From Flavobacterium psychrotolerans (GTDB lineage: Bacteria; Bacteroidota; Bacteroidia; Flavobacteriales; Flavobacteriaceae), in assembly GCF_003097635.1 (NCBI RefSeq), contig NZ_QCZI01000005.1:62001-126000 (forward strand): a stretch of DNA of 64,000 nucleotides, read 5' to 3'. The translations under genes and the position numbers were made by a program. Below are positions 54,014 to 63,183 of the stretch, piece after piece (position 1 is the first letter of the stretch; every line of letters begins with the position of its first letter). Under the pieces are notes generated by a model. That model saw nothing but the letters and a program-made list of their open reading frames with translations, was not told the origin of the DNA and made no database searches.

Positions 54014-54094
54014 TTATAGCATCCGTACTTCGGGAGAAGCGGTAGGTTTATTAATCCTCGAGATAGAAGTTATATGTAAACTTGTTATATTCAT
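54014..54094 (-). CDS. 26-residue leader ORF upstream of the arginine operon
   Basis: ATG at 54092-54094 starts a 26-codon frame ending in two successive stops TAA TAG. Residues 1-20 read MNITSLHITSISRINKPTAS. It begins 5 bases after the -7 box, so the mRNA may be nearly leaderless. Two Arg codons (13 and 24) are present, fewer than in a classical attenuator. A codon run for arginine is absent. Its stop lies 238 bp before the GNAT start. Confidence 0.5.
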   Translation of the reverse strand: MNITSLHITSISRINKPTASPEVRML

Positions 54095-54099
54095 CGGCG

Positions 54100-54127
54100 C
54101 AAAATTACAATTATTAAATTAAAACAA
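54100..54127 (-). promoter_or_regulatory. Promoter of the arginine operon
   Basis: On the minus strand TTG (54125-54127) and TAATTTTG (54100-54107), 17 bases apart, match the Bacteroidota -33/-7 promoter; the -7 box is exact. Transcription would start near 54094, at the leader ORF. Confidence 0.65.
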
Positions 54128-54228
54128 CACGTGTTTTATGTTATGTAACAAAATTTTAATGAAATGTTAGGTTTTTTTATTGAATTCCTTAAAATTAAAT
54201 AGGGTTTAATGGGGTTCAATGTTGATAA

Positions 54229-55410
54229 TCAGTTTCTAATGGAATTTTTACCTATGAGATCTTTAAGTTTGGTTTTTAAATTTTCCCCTGTGTTGTAAAT
54301 CATTTGCTCATTAGAGGGAAATGGCACCGCTTTTTTATCGAAAAAGGGACGGTAAATGTCATCCAAAGCACGTTTATCTCCGTCATAAGTTGCGTACCCA
54401 TTTTCAAAAACAAACTCACTAGTCAAGGGGAAAGTCTGAATCAATTGATTGCTTCTGAAATCGATATAATCTACTTTTGCTCCAATTTGACTGGTTTTAA
54501 ATTGCTTAAATTCATAAATCCGTACAGTTACATTTCTAAGGTTATCAACCATGACAACTTTACCAGAATTATCAACGACCTCTTTTCCATTAGCATCCAA
54601 TAGCTTTTTTTGTCCATCTTTTATTTGCCGTTCTTTGACAAATTCTTTTTCTTTGATTTGTTCCGGAGAAACATTTATTTCTCGAAAACTAACCATCATT
54701 CCGTAATCGTAATTTACTCCTTTTTGTTTGCTGCCGTGATAAACAGTCCATTTATTATTTAATTCATAAGTATTGAAATCTAATAAATCGTTAAGCAGAC
54801 GAGTAGGGATTACCATGTTGGTCTCGTTTTTTGTATAAACACTAACATAATCAGTGCCTTTATAATGTGCCTCGTCTATTAGTTTTAAAACGTTTTTATA
54901 ATTGGGATTTATCTGGTTTAAATACATCAAATCGTCATAGGCTTTTCGAATATTTATTTTATCAGAAGACAACATCAATGACTTGGCATTTAACAGTAAA
55001 TAATTAGATAACGCATTTTTGCTGTCAACAATTTGAGAATTGTAATTTTCAAATGGGAATTGTGCATTTCTGTTGTCTTTCAATAACTTTAATGGAAGCA
55101 ACGGTTTTATCTTTTCCTGACGGTCGTTTAATTGCAAGTAGATATTGTAATTTTTTTCAAGGTTTGCAGGATTCTTGTCTTTACCTAATAAATTTAGAGT
55201 GTTCAAATCGCGTTCTTTTGCTTTTGCAAATGCCTCTTCGAGTAAATAGACATAATCTTGGTTTCCTTTTTTATCTTTATTGGAACGCAAATTTGAAATT
55301 GCATTGGTAATGGCCTCATCATAATTTCCAGAACTCAATAAATTTTGAGTTTGTTTCACTCCGCAGGAGGCCATCAATAGAAAAACAAAAATAAAGGAGA
55401 TTTTTTTCAT
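54229..55410 (-). CDS. Exported lipoprotein with TPR-like helices
   Basis: A 393-residue lipoprotein: signal KKISFIFVFLLMASC with lipobox MASC (cysteine 16). The N-terminal half is helical, with TPR-like segments NLLSSGNYDEAITNAISNLRSN and INIRKAYDDLMYLNQINPNY. The C-terminal half is beta-rich (about 200-370), ending FPSNEQMIYNTGENLKTKLKDLIG. Function unknown. It is monocistronic; a short leader ORF lies 33 bp upstream. Confidence 0.75.
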   Translation of the reverse strand: MKKISFIFVFLLMASCGVKQTQNLLSSGNYDEAITNAISNLRSNKDKKGNQDYVYLLEEAFAKAKERDLNTLNLLGKDKNPANLEKNYNIYLQLNDRQEKIKPLLPLKLLKDNRNAQFPFENYNSQIVDSKNALSNYLLLNAKSLMLSSDKINIRKAYDDLMYLNQINPNYKNVLKLIDEAHYKGTDYVSVYTKNETNMVIPTRLLNDLLDFNTYELNNKWTVYHGSKQKGVNYDYGMMVSFREINVSPEQIKEKEFVKERQIKDGQKKLLDANGKEVVDNSGKVVMVDNLRNVTVRIYEFKQFKTSQIGAKVDYIDFRSNQLIQTFPLTSEFVFENGYATYDGDKRALDDIYRPFFDKKAVPFPSNEQMIYNTGENLKTKLKDLIGKNSIRN

Positions 55411-55443
55411 ATGTAGATAATATTTATTTTTTAAAGAAATGTG

Positions 55444-55485
55444 TTATGCTTCGCCTTTTCGCAAGCTCGGGTCTCCAATCTTCAT
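55444..55485 (-). CDS. Possible 13-residue leader ORF before the lipoprotein gene
   Basis: ATG at 55483-55485 reads MKIGDPSLRKGEA and stops 34 bp before the lipoprotein gene. Its DNA (GAGACCCGAGCTTGCGAAAA) looks like a repeated intergenic phrase. Translation is unproven. Confidence 0.2.
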   Translation of the reverse strand: MKIGDPSLRKGEA

Positions 55486-55600
55486 GAGGGTTTGTGATTT
55501 TGAATCATGGTGATTTCACACTAAAAATATTTTACAAACGTACTATATAATTTTTAAAATTGGGAATTAGTTTATTAGACTATAGCTATTTTTCGGAAGC

Positions 55601-55630
55601 AAAAAAAAATCCAACAAAAAAATGTCGGAT
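55601..55630 (-). terminator. Rho-independent terminator of fahA
   Basis: On the minus strand ATCCGACA and TGTTGGAT pair (one G-T) around a loop of T residues, followed by nine T (55601-55609), 19 bp after the fahA stop. Confidence 0.8.
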
Positions 55631-55648
55631 TAAGAATTAAAATAAGGT

Positions 55649-56932
55649 CTATTTCCTCACAAACGGAGGAAGCAATTTGCTGGAAACTTCTCCGAAACCC
55701 AATCGAACTCCGTTAGTTTTACAAAAACCTTTAATGATTACGGTATCGCCGTCATTTATAAATTTACGTTCTGTTCCGTCGTTAAGTGTAATTGGTTTTT
55801 TCCCTGCCCAAGTTAATTCAAGCATGGAACCAAAACTATTGGGAGTAGGACCAGATATAGTTCCTGAACCCATCATGTCTCCGGAATTCACGCGACAACC
55901 ATTGGATGTATGATGTGCCAATTGCTGGCTCATTGACCAATACATGTATTTATAATTGGAATTAGAAACTACAGTGGGCTCACCATTTTCAGGTTCAATA
56001 GCCACTTCAAGATTAATGTCAAAGGCATGTCGTCCTTTTTGTTGTAAATAGGGCAGTGGATTTGGATCTTGTTTTGGTCCTTTGGTCCTAAAGGGCTCTA
56101 AGGCATCCATGGTAACAATCCAAGGCGATATTGAGGTGGCAAAGTTTTTGGACAAAAACGGACCAAGGGGTATATATTCCCATTTTTGAATGTCCCGAGC
56201 ACTCCAATCATTTAATAAGACCATTCCAAAAATATAATCCTCGGCCTCATATACGGGGATGTTTTCTCCCATAACATTGGCATCGGTAGTAATAAAAGCC
56301 ATTTCCAATTCAAAATCAATCGATCTTGACGGGCCAAAAACGGGTGACTCTTCTCCATTGGGTAATGTTTGTCCCATGGGTCTGTGTATAGGAATTCCGG
56401 ATGGGACTATTGTAGAACTTCTGCCATGATATCCTACGGGAATATGCAACCAATTGGGCAACAACGCATGTTCTGGATCACGAAATAACATACCCACATT
56501 TGTAGCATGTTCTTTGCTGGAATAAAAGTCAGTATAATCGCCTATCTGAACCGGTAATTGCATTTCTACATCTTCCATTTTACAGATCACAATAGCGCGG
56601 TGTTCTTTATTGTCTCGCAACTCCGAATTGTTGCTGTCAAAAATAGTGGCAATCCTATTCCGAACCAATCGCCATGTTTTTTTGCCATCTGAAATGAAAT
56701 CATTCAAGGTGTCTTGCATGAACATGTCATCTGTCAATTCGATGCCTTTAAAATAGTTCAACTGCTGTAGAGCCCCTAAATCAATGGCATAATCACCAAT
56801 GCGGGTTCCAATGGCAATGACATCCTCTTTTGTTATAAATACTCCAAACGGAATGTTTTGTATAGGAAAATCACTGTCTTGTGGCACGTCTAACCAAGAC
56901 ATTCTTTTGGGGTTATTGGCTGTTATCGGCAT
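55649..56932 (-). CDS. fahA: Fumarylacetoacetase
   Basis: Hydrolyses fumarylacetoacetate to fumarate and acetoacetate, the last step of tyrosine/homogentisate degradation. The 427-residue protein has the N-terminal domain WLDVPQDSDFPIQNIPFGVF. The catalytic region is IGDYTDFYSSKEHATNVGMLFRDP, VGYHGRSSTIVPSGIPIHRP and DFELEMAFI, then VLLNDWSARDIQKWEYIPLGPFLSKNF and GSGTISGP. The rest of the pathway is not in the window. It is divergent from the truncated glyA copy at 57043, as it would be from full glyA in the ancestral order. Confidence 0.96.
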   Translation of the reverse strand: MPITANNPKRMSWLDVPQDSDFPIQNIPFGVFITKEDVIAIGTRIGDYAIDLGALQQLNYFKGIELTDDMFMQDTLNDFISDGKKTWRLVRNRIATIFDSNNSELRDNKEHRAIVICKMEDVEMQLPVQIGDYTDFYSSKEHATNVGMLFRDPEHALLPNWLHIPVGYHGRSSTIVPSGIPIHRPMGQTLPNGEESPVFGPSRSIDFELEMAFITTDANVMGENIPVYEAEDYIFGMVLLNDWSARDIQKWEYIPLGPFLSKNFATSISPWIVTMDALEPFRTKGPKQDPNPLPYLQQKGRHAFDINLEVAIEPENGEPTVVSNSNYKYMYWSMSQQLAHHTSNGCRVNSGDMMGSGTISGPTPNSFGSMLELTWAGKKPITLNDGTERKFINDGDTVIIKGFCKTNGVRLGFGEVSSKLLPPFVRK

Positions 56933-56977
56933 TTTATATGTTGATATTATGTTGAAAATTCATTTACCAAATATATC

Positions 56978-57155
56978 ATTATATGTCAATTTAACAAACT
57001 GTTTTTCGTAATTTTGCATAGTTTTTAACGAAAAATAATAAAATGCAACACGACCAACAAATTTTTGATTTAATTCTTGAGGAACAAGACAGACAAATTC
57101 ACGGAATAGAACTTATTGCTTCGGAGAACTTTGTGAGCGACCAAGTAATGGAAGC
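56978..57155 (+). repeat. Left copy of a 178-bp perfect direct repeat
   Basis: Identical base for base to 63184-63361 (offset 6206). It covers 65 bp of glyA upstream sequence with the TAATTTTG promoter box (57009-57016) and the first 113 bp of glyA. Identity ends abruptly at both sides. Confidence 0.95.
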
Positions 57156-57198
57156 TACAGGAAAAGTCTGCATTCGTTTGAATGTTTACTCAACCTAG
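57043..57198 (+). pseudogene. glyA: Truncated 5' copy of glyA
   Basis: Starts exactly as glyA ([20 protein letters not shown]) and is identical through codon 37 and the first two bases of codon 38. It then diverges into 14 unrelated codons (ending RLNVYST) and stops at 57196-57198. Serine hydroxymethyltransferase has over 400 residues, so this 51-codon frame is non-functional. The active copy is at 63249. It retains the native promoter next to fahA. Confidence 0.9.
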
Positions 57199-57199
57199 A

Positions 57200-57655
57200 T
57201 TAATTAGTGGCGGTGTTCATTTTTCTAATGCAGATTCCTAAAATACTTCCTGTAACAAGGGTGGGTAAAAATCCAAACAACACTATCCAGAAAAAAGGTT
57301 TTACATAATAATCAATTGCAGCTTCTTCGACATTATCTTGACCTAAACCATCAATGCATTTTTGCAAAAAGCCAACAGTTGAACCTATAAAAATTCCAAA
57401 AAACAAAATTAAAAACAGCCCAATAGCACCTGTTATAACAGCATTAGTTTGACGGACATTTATTAGATAGTCCATTTTCTTGGCGATGAAATTGCCTGTA
57501 AAATATAGACCCACTATTCCGAGCGCGAAATTCAGTGGGAAATCAGTAATCAGGCCTTTTAAATCCCTGAATCCATACATCTTTATAATAATTAAGGCAG
57601 CAATCAATAGATTTATTGTGATACAAACTTGAGTTATTTTTACGGCTTTTGTCAT
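57200..57655 (-). CDS. Membrane protein, function unknown
   Basis: A 151-residue protein with four transmembrane helices (about 12-26, 40-58, 75-98, 120-142). No family is recognised. The stop lies 1 bp past the truncated glyA stop, so the gene reaches to the left end of the acquired block. It is the last of the leftward genes of the block, 65 bp after the DUF3592 gene. Confidence 0.65.
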   Translation of the reverse strand: MTKAVKITQVCITINLLIAALIIIKMYGFRDLKGLITDFPLNFALGIVGLYFTGNFIAKKMDYLINVRQTNAVITGAIGLFLILFFGIFIGSTVGFLQKCIDGLGQDNVEEAAIDYYVKPFFWIVLFGFLPTLVTGSILGICIRKMNTATN

Positions 57656-57720
57656 GTTTTTTAAACGGATAATTAATTAATAAAACGTTGTTTAGTACAT
57701 ATATAAACTCATCTAGAAAG

Positions 57721-58083
57721 TCAAAGGCTTGACCAATTCTTTAAAATCCACCACAATACAATAAACATCATCAATGTAAAAAAACCAAAAAATGCTGGAA
57801 CTAGAAATATCTCATCCCATACATTTACCACAGCACTGTGAGGTTTGTTTAACGGATAAATAACCTCGACTGCTTCACCCGGTTTTAGGCTTGTGTATGG
57901 TCGAGTTAGTGCTCTTTTAATACTTATAGTAGCTCCTGTCTTATCTTCAAAGGTAACATATACATGATTTCCTTTTTTATTATAAACTTCTAAAGCTCCG
58001 AAGGTATCGTCCTCCTCATCGACATGACCAATAACCTTAATGCCATGCGCACACAAATCTAGTCCTTCCTTAAGTAAGGACAT
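57721..58083 (-). CDS. DUF3592 family membrane protein
   Basis: A 120-residue protein with a beta-rich N-terminal part (GALEVYNKKGNHVYVTFEDKTGATISI, LKPGEAVEVIYPLNKPHSAV) and one C-terminal transmembrane helix (FFGFFTLMMFIVLWWIL). The G-[DE]-x-V-x-[VL]-[VI]-Y-x-x-x-x-P pattern is DUF3592. It overlaps the preceding DUF3592 gene by 14 bp, so they are tandem paralogues. Function unknown. Confidence 0.75.
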   Translation of the reverse strand: MSLLKEGLDLCAHGIKVIGHVDEEDDTFGALEVYNKKGNHVYVTFEDKTGATISIKRALTRPYTSLKPGEAVEVIYPLNKPHSAVVNVWDEIFLVPAFFGFFTLMMFIVLWWILKNWSSL

Positions 58084-58264
58084 AGGTAGCCATAATACAG
58101 CCAGGAATGGCCAATGATAAAATGCAAAGCATAGGAAAACGAACCGGGTTCAAATTAAAATGAGAAATCAGTTTGGGTAGTAAATGTAATGGGTCATCAT
58201 AGGTATTGCCATTAATAAGAATAAAGGAAATCCAGATTATTAATGTAAGCAAATCCAAATACAA
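58070..58264 (-). pseudogene. C-terminal part of the DUF3592 gene in a shifted frame
   Basis: In this frame LLTLIIWISFILINGN continues naturally from the PLIPAGVVFG end of the upstream frame, as a second transmembrane helix, then runs to ILSLAIPGCIMATYVLT. Removing one T from the TTT at plus 58251-58253 joins the two. This is therefore the displaced C-terminus of the gene at 58212, not a separate gene. Confidence 0.6.
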
Positions 58265-58634
58265 CCCCTGCTGGAATTAATGGCAGTTCTTCCCAAGACA
58301 AGATTTGGGTGTCTTTTGGGTTTGACATATCATAAACCAGTTTCACAGAATCTCCTACATGTATTGATGGCAATGTGACAGCCGATCTGCCATCAACGGT
58401 TATTTTTTCTCCTGTTAAAGTGTAAAATTCAATCTGAGGTGTAAGCAACGGATTTGCTTCTTCGGAATAACGATTGTTGCTCAATGCCGTTACTGGAGTC
58501 ATACCAATGACAGTACCTTCCGTTCTGTGTCCTGTAATAAGGAGTTTAACAGGACTCAATAAAATAAGGAACGTTAGCACAATAAATAATAACTCAAAAA
58601 AGCTAAATACCCATGCCATTGCGCTTGTATACAT
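58212..58634 (-). CDS. DUF3592 family membrane protein, frameshifted near its end
   Basis: Starts at MYTSAMAWVFSFFELLF (58634; an upstream frame extension is highly charged and overlaps the WG gene, so is rejected). One transmembrane helix (residues about 8-30) is followed by the DUF3592 beta domain (RTEGTVIGMTPV, LTPQIEFYTLTGEKITV, HVGDSVKLVYDMSNPKDTQIL). After PLIPAGVVFG the frame turns to a short unrelated end (FAYINNLDFLYSY), while the expected C-terminal helices lie in the next frame. An extra base at 58251-58253 would explain it. Function unknown. Confidence 0.65.
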   Translation of the reverse strand: MYTSAMAWVFSFFELLFIVLTFLILLSPVKLLITGHRTEGTVIGMTPVTALSNNRYSEEANPLLTPQIEFYTLTGEKITVDGRSAVTLPSIHVGDSVKLVYDMSNPKDTQILSWEELPLIPAGVVFGFAYINNLDFLYSY

Positions 58635-58662
58635 AATTTTAGATTTTAGATTTTGAGTGCTT

Positions 58663-59214
58663 TTAACCGATTTTGATTTTGTCATTCCGCTTTTTTTTCG
58701 GTTTCTCCATTTTCTGTCCCTTTTTGTCAATGTAATACCAATGGTCACTCAACCAAGTTTGATGTTCGCCGTCTGATTGCGTTTTGCAATCGGTGCTTAC
58801 TTTTGCATTACCCTTTTCAAAAGGGAAAGCGCAGTCAAATTGCGGACGAATCACCACCGCACCAGTTGCAGCGTCGGCATAGCCTATCTTCTTATTGGAT
58901 TCAATCCTGAACAGCCCTTCTGAAGGTTCATCAGGTCTATTGTCGAATATAAATACATCATATAGTACATTTTGATTTCGATCTATCGCGACCATTCCTG
59001 ATTTTGTAATAGCAACGATTGCATACGATTTAAAAGTATCGGTAAAACACATTTGATATTTCCCCTCGGGAATTACAATCTCGCCTTTTTGGTTTTTAAA
59101 TCCGCAGGCACCGGATGTACTGTCTTGAAAAGATATTAGGTAATCGTCTTTCTTTACCGTGTGCTGGCAACAGGACAGTATTAGTATCAAAAATAGAATC
59201 GCAAATGCTCTCAT
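58663..59214 (-). CDS. WG-repeat-like lipoprotein
   Basis: A 183-residue protein with signal RAFAILFLILILSC and a lipobox (LSCC). The body has WG-like repeats: GACGFKNQKGEIVIPEGKY, IAITKSGMVAIDRNQNVLYD and KKIGYADAATGAVVIRPQFDCAFPFEKGNAKV. The last is the usual G-x-x-[DN]..G..vi.P.ydxxxxF..g.A.V pattern. It ends with a lysine-rich tail. It probably acts in the envelope; its partner is unknown. It overlaps the DUF3592 region start only in rejected extensions. Confidence 0.75.
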   Translation of the reverse strand: MRAFAILFLILILSCCQHTVKKDDYLISFQDSTSGACGFKNQKGEIVIPEGKYQMCFTDTFKSYAIVAITKSGMVAIDRNQNVLYDVFIFDNRPDEPSEGLFRIESNKKIGYADAATGAVVIRPQFDCAFPFEKGNAKVSTDCKTQSDGEHQTWLSDHWYYIDKKGQKMEKPKKKRNDKIKIG

Positions 59215-59258
59215 AATGTTATTTGGTTTAATTTCACATAGGTATCAAAATCATGGGA

Positions 59259-59951
59259 TTAATGCAAGCCCATTTTTCCTGGTTTCAGTTTGGCTAAAAA
59301 AAGAGCAATTATTTGAGGATACATAAGGTCTACATACATCTTAATGCCTACAAAAACAATCAGCACAGGATAGCCATTGCCGGTTATGTCAAAGATAAAC
59401 CCGCCAAACATAACCACGATCTGCTGCAAAATAACGCGCGGGTAGGGCTCAAACATTTGATGCCTCATGGTACGCTTACTATAAATTCCGTTATAAATAA
59501 ACCCCATTGTAAAGTCTAGTGTATTCTTAAGCAGGAAAGCGGCAAGAGCAATAAGATAAGAGCGCTGATTTATAATACCGCTCACGGTTTGAAATAAGTC
59601 ATTATCGAAGAATATCCCTAATTGTATCAACACAAATCCGTAAAAATGAACAAGAAAAAACGGAATCAGCCAAAGACCTGCTGGATCATGGAGTTTTATA
59701 TCTCGAGTGCCATAGCAATGAATTACAAGCATCCGAAATACATTAAATAAGCCTACGATAATAGTTTCCAAGGCATAACAAATAAAAACACTCTCTGGCT
59801 CCCATCCCAAAAACACCACGCCCATAACAGGGAAGAGATTCCAGAGAATAATTGGAATTGAGGCCTTATCCAATTTGGGCTTGGGAAGTGATGAAAATTT
59901 ATTTTGATCCCATTTACTGTCGGGCTTTATTGTTTTATCGGCAGTTTTCAT
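59259..59951 (-). CDS. DUF6498-like membrane protein
   Basis: A 230-residue protein with about six transmembrane helices. LWNLFPVMGVVFLGWEPESVFICYALETIIVGLFNVFRM near residues 36-74 is the typical start of DUF6498 proteins, and a conserved HDPAGLWLIPFFLVHFYGFVLIQ follows. No enzyme or transporter motif is known for the family. It lies 44 bp before the WG gene, all leftward, in the block flanked by the glyA repeats. Confidence 0.75.
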   Translation of the reverse strand: MKTADKTIKPDSKWDQNKFSSLPKPKLDKASIPIILWNLFPVMGVVFLGWEPESVFICYALETIIVGLFNVFRMLVIHCYGTRDIKLHDPAGLWLIPFFLVHFYGFVLIQLGIFFDNDLFQTVSGIINQRSYLIALAAFLLKNTLDFTMGFIYNGIYSKRTMRHQMFEPYPRVILQQIVVMFGGFIFDITGNGYPVLIVFVGIKMYVDLMYPQIIALFLAKLKPGKMGLH

Positions 59952-60100
59952 TGATACTGTAATACACTATTGTAATTTATAAGCTATGATTATTAATAAC
60001 TAAAATCAGAAACTTCTCTTATTTCTCCCCTTGTTTGTTATTTGTCATTTCCTTATTTGCAGTGGAAGTAAAGGCTCTTTTTTGCTGCAATGACTTGGTG

Positions 60101-60133
60101 AAAAAAAAGCGCAAACCTTTTTTGATTTGCGCT
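60101..60133 (-). terminator. Rho-independent terminator after the second LRR gene
   Basis: On the minus strand AGCGCAAA pairs with TTTGCGCT around a 10-base loop, followed by eight T (60101-60108), 25 bp past the stop. Confidence 0.85.
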
Positions 60134-60157
60134 ATCTAATTAATCCATTTTTCTTCT

Positions 60158-62613
60158 TTATTCCTTAATTATTTTCTCAATACTGCTTCCATCGCTCGTT
60201 GTTACTTTCAGGAAGTAAACGCCGTTTTGCTTATTAGAAATATCAAGTAAAGCTGAAGGTTTATTTTCAATTATAATCTGCAACAACCTTCCCTGAATAT
60301 CAAAAATCTGTATTGATTTTATATCAGTTTTTGAACTTACGTTAATATTATTTCTAGTCGGATTTGGGTACACTCTTATCGTGTTATCTCTAACAAAGCT
60401 TGCGCTATTTAGTGTTGCAAAGGTAGAAGACGCTGTATTAGTGGTGATAGGAAAATTAAAGTCAAAATAAATGTTCGCAGTATTTTCAACAACAGCTCCT
60501 GTTATTAATGTAGGTAAGGTTTTTATTTTGAACATAACATTCCCGTGGCTTAAAGTTGGAGCTGAAACGGTAGGAGGTAAGTTGATGGCTTCAAAGATAA
60601 ATTCAACTACATTTCCAGTAATTTTTGTACTTACAGGATGTGAGGAATCCATCAATTGAAGCGTACTGATGTCAAATTTAGTATCATCTATGACATCTTT
60701 TACTACAATATTTATAGCATCAGCAGTACCCGTATTTTCGAAATTGATGTTGTAATGCAAATATTCTCCAATATTAGAAGGCTCGATTACATCGCCCTCT
60801 AGACACGTTTTGTCGTTAGGATCATATGAATTTACCACGGTTTGGTGAAAGATAAAATTATTATCCGGCGGGGTAATATCAGTTGCTATGGGATCAATAG
60901 TAGCGGTATAAGTTAAAATATCGCCTCCAATTACAGGATATAAAGGATCCGTTGGAGTATTGATATTTAAAGTAAATGTAATTACCCGTGTTTCAAGTGG
61001 TAATAAATTAGTATACTGCCAAACTAAAGGGTTATTAGGTAAAGAATAGATAGGTGGCGTTGCTGAAATAAAATGTGTTCTTAGATCATCGTAAACAAGA
61101 TTTATGAAGTCAGACACTATTATTTGATTCCCTTTATTTTTATAAATTAATTTGTATGTGGCATCAAAACCCGGGCGTGCCTGACCTATTGGCATCAATA
61201 TAATTTCAAGATCAGGATTAACGCCTACTGCAGATATACAAAAATCCTGAGTTTGTGCACTTGTAATACTGGTAAAGGTTGCAGAGGGTGGTGTAACTGC
61301 AAAAATTGCAGGATTGTCAAAATAAGGTGTTATTGTTACACTAGACGCACCTGATTGAGCGACATTAAAATTGTAATCACCCAGAGTATTTGTAAAAGTT
61401 GCCCCGCTTATGGGGTTGCCATCAGTAATATTGATTTTTACGTTATTGATGGTTGGGCCACATCCTGTGCTTGGGTCAAAACGTGTTACACCAGTAATGG
61501 GATAAGATACACCACCTGGTGTAAATGAACAATAAGAATTGATATTAATGTTAGAATTGTTGCCTACAGCGGTACTTAAAACACTCTTTATATAAGGAAG
61601 GTTACTGTCGTCAGCACATATATAACTCAAGACTGGGTTATTAGTTGCATCAAAATTAATAAGAGTATTTCCATTTTTAAGATTTACAGAAGTTAAAGAT
61701 CCATTCGTGTACAAGAATACTTGAAGTTGATTTAAAGGATTAGTACAACTCGTTAAATCTAATGTAGTTAGGCCAGTACCCGCCAGAGTTATACCAGAAA
61801 GATTTGGCAAAGTACCTAGAATGAGATTTGTCAAATTATATCCATAAACAGCTAGGGAATTAAGATTAGTCATACCACTCACGTCAATAGATGTAAATAG
61901 TCCCTGACCATCTCCCCCGCAAGATAAATCGGTTAGATTAGTTAATTTAGTAACGTCTAAAGCTGTTATAGCAGTGCCAGAACATAATAATACAGTAAGA
62001 TTTATAGTATTGGTGAAATCCAAAAAAGATATTTGAGTACAATTAGTACAACTCAATGTACTTAAGTGTGTTAATGGAAGTAAATTTAATACTTGAATGT
62101 TATTATAACTACAGATCAAGTCTGTTAATAAAGTTAGGTTAGAAACCTCAAGAACATCTATAAGATTATAATCGCATCTTAAACCAACAAGTTTTGTTAA
62201 ATTTGTTACATCTAAAACTTTAATTTTGTTGTAGTTGCAATCTAGAGAGGTCAAATTTATCAAACTATATACGTTTAAGACTGCAATTTTATTACTGTTG
62301 CATTTCAGATAAGTCAAATTTGTTAAATTGTCCACACCCAAAAAAGTAAGATTATTAAAAGAACAATCTAACCAAGTAAGATTTGTGAAATATTCAATGC
62401 CAGCTACATCAGTAATACCTAAATTGGAAATGTCCAAAGTTGTAACCGCCAATGCTTCATTAGTATCTATTAGACCATCAGGAATGGAGGAAGGACCAGT
62501 GTATCATAACCAAGAGCAATTAACTTTGCCAAAAAAACAGCATTAGTAATGGGAACATTCGTCGCATTCGCAACCCCGCCAATAAGCAATAAAAGAAGTA
62601 GAATTTTTTTCAT
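60158..62613 (-). CDS. Secreted LRR protein with T9SS sorting domain, frameshifted near the N-terminus
   Basis: About 817 residues if intact. From ATG 62613, the signal peptide KKILLLLLLIGGVANATNVP leads to AKLIALGYDT, then the frame breaks. The rest (GPSSIPDGLIDTNEALAVTTLDIS and onward) is in another frame, open to 60158. An extra GT in the plus-strand GTGT at 62499-62502 explains this. The body has about 12 LRRs of 21 residues (LTNLTWLDCSFNNLTFLGVDN), a carboxypeptidase-like and DUF11-like central part (SITSAQTQDFCISAVG, YDPNDKTCLEGDVIEP) and a type A T9SS sorting domain (VYPNPTRNNINVSS to KIIKE). Confidence 0.8.
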
Positions 62614-62805
62614 TTTGTTTGAGTTTTAAAATTTGTTTATAATTATAGAATAGTATGCTTGTTGTACGGTTTTGTCCTATATTAGGTATGTAGGACTCTT
62701 TCAATAACGCTATTTTGGACTTGGGATCCGAACCGGTATGCGAATGCTATTAAAATAGGGTAGTTTACAAACTAGTCAACTACATGGGTGTAACTTTGTT
62801 AAAAT

Positions 62806-63019
62806 AACCCGTTGGGTATAATTCAAAATTGTTTAATTTTTAGCCACATAGAAACATAGATTTTATGAATTTTGAAAGGCGTTTCACTTTATTTGAGAAA
62901 AACATAGCCATGTGAACCCAAGTATTGGGCTATCCAACTCTTTTTTTCTATGTTTCTATGTGGTTCAATTTTTTATTTATTCTATAATTTAAATTTTCAT
63001 CAATTACACCCAACGGGTT
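62806..63019. repeat. Composite nested inverted repeat
   Basis: Outer arms AACCCGTTGGGT plus TATAATT (62806 on) and AATTACACCCAACGGGTT (63002-63019) face each other. Inside, CCACATAGAAACATAGA (62844-62860) and TCTATGTTTCTATGTGG (62947-62963) form a perfect 17-bp pair. The nested layout resembles a miniature inverted-repeat element; no transposase is inside. Confidence 0.75.
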
Positions 63020-63183
63020 AAAATAGTATTTTTTAACTTAATTGTTTTACTGAACAAACATTAAAATAATTCCAAATATAAAAAAAAAAGCATACTGATA
63101 AGAAAATAATTATTTTTATTTCATTCTTTTTTATAAAATTATTTTCAAAGTAAATAAAACTCAATGTGTTCATCAAAAATTTT

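Larger units (their letters stand above)
53776..54228. other. Promoter and leader region of the arginine operon
   Basis: 453 bp between the GNAT gene and the lipoprotein gene, both leftward. It contains a promoter (54100-54127), a 26-codon leader ORF (54014-54094) and about 240 bp of AT-rich leader. Part resembles no known riboswitch that I can recall. Confidence 0.6.

Noticed and set aside
54001..54060. Riboswitch or rRNA fragment around CTTCGGGAGAAG
   Set aside because: The hairpin has a GNRA-like loop and reminds of a 23S rRNA segment, but flanks do not match any family I can recall; the bases are explained by the leader ORF.
53925..54122. 65-codon plus-strand frame
   Set aside because: It is antisense to the arginine-operon leader, where promoter and a better frame are on the minus strand.
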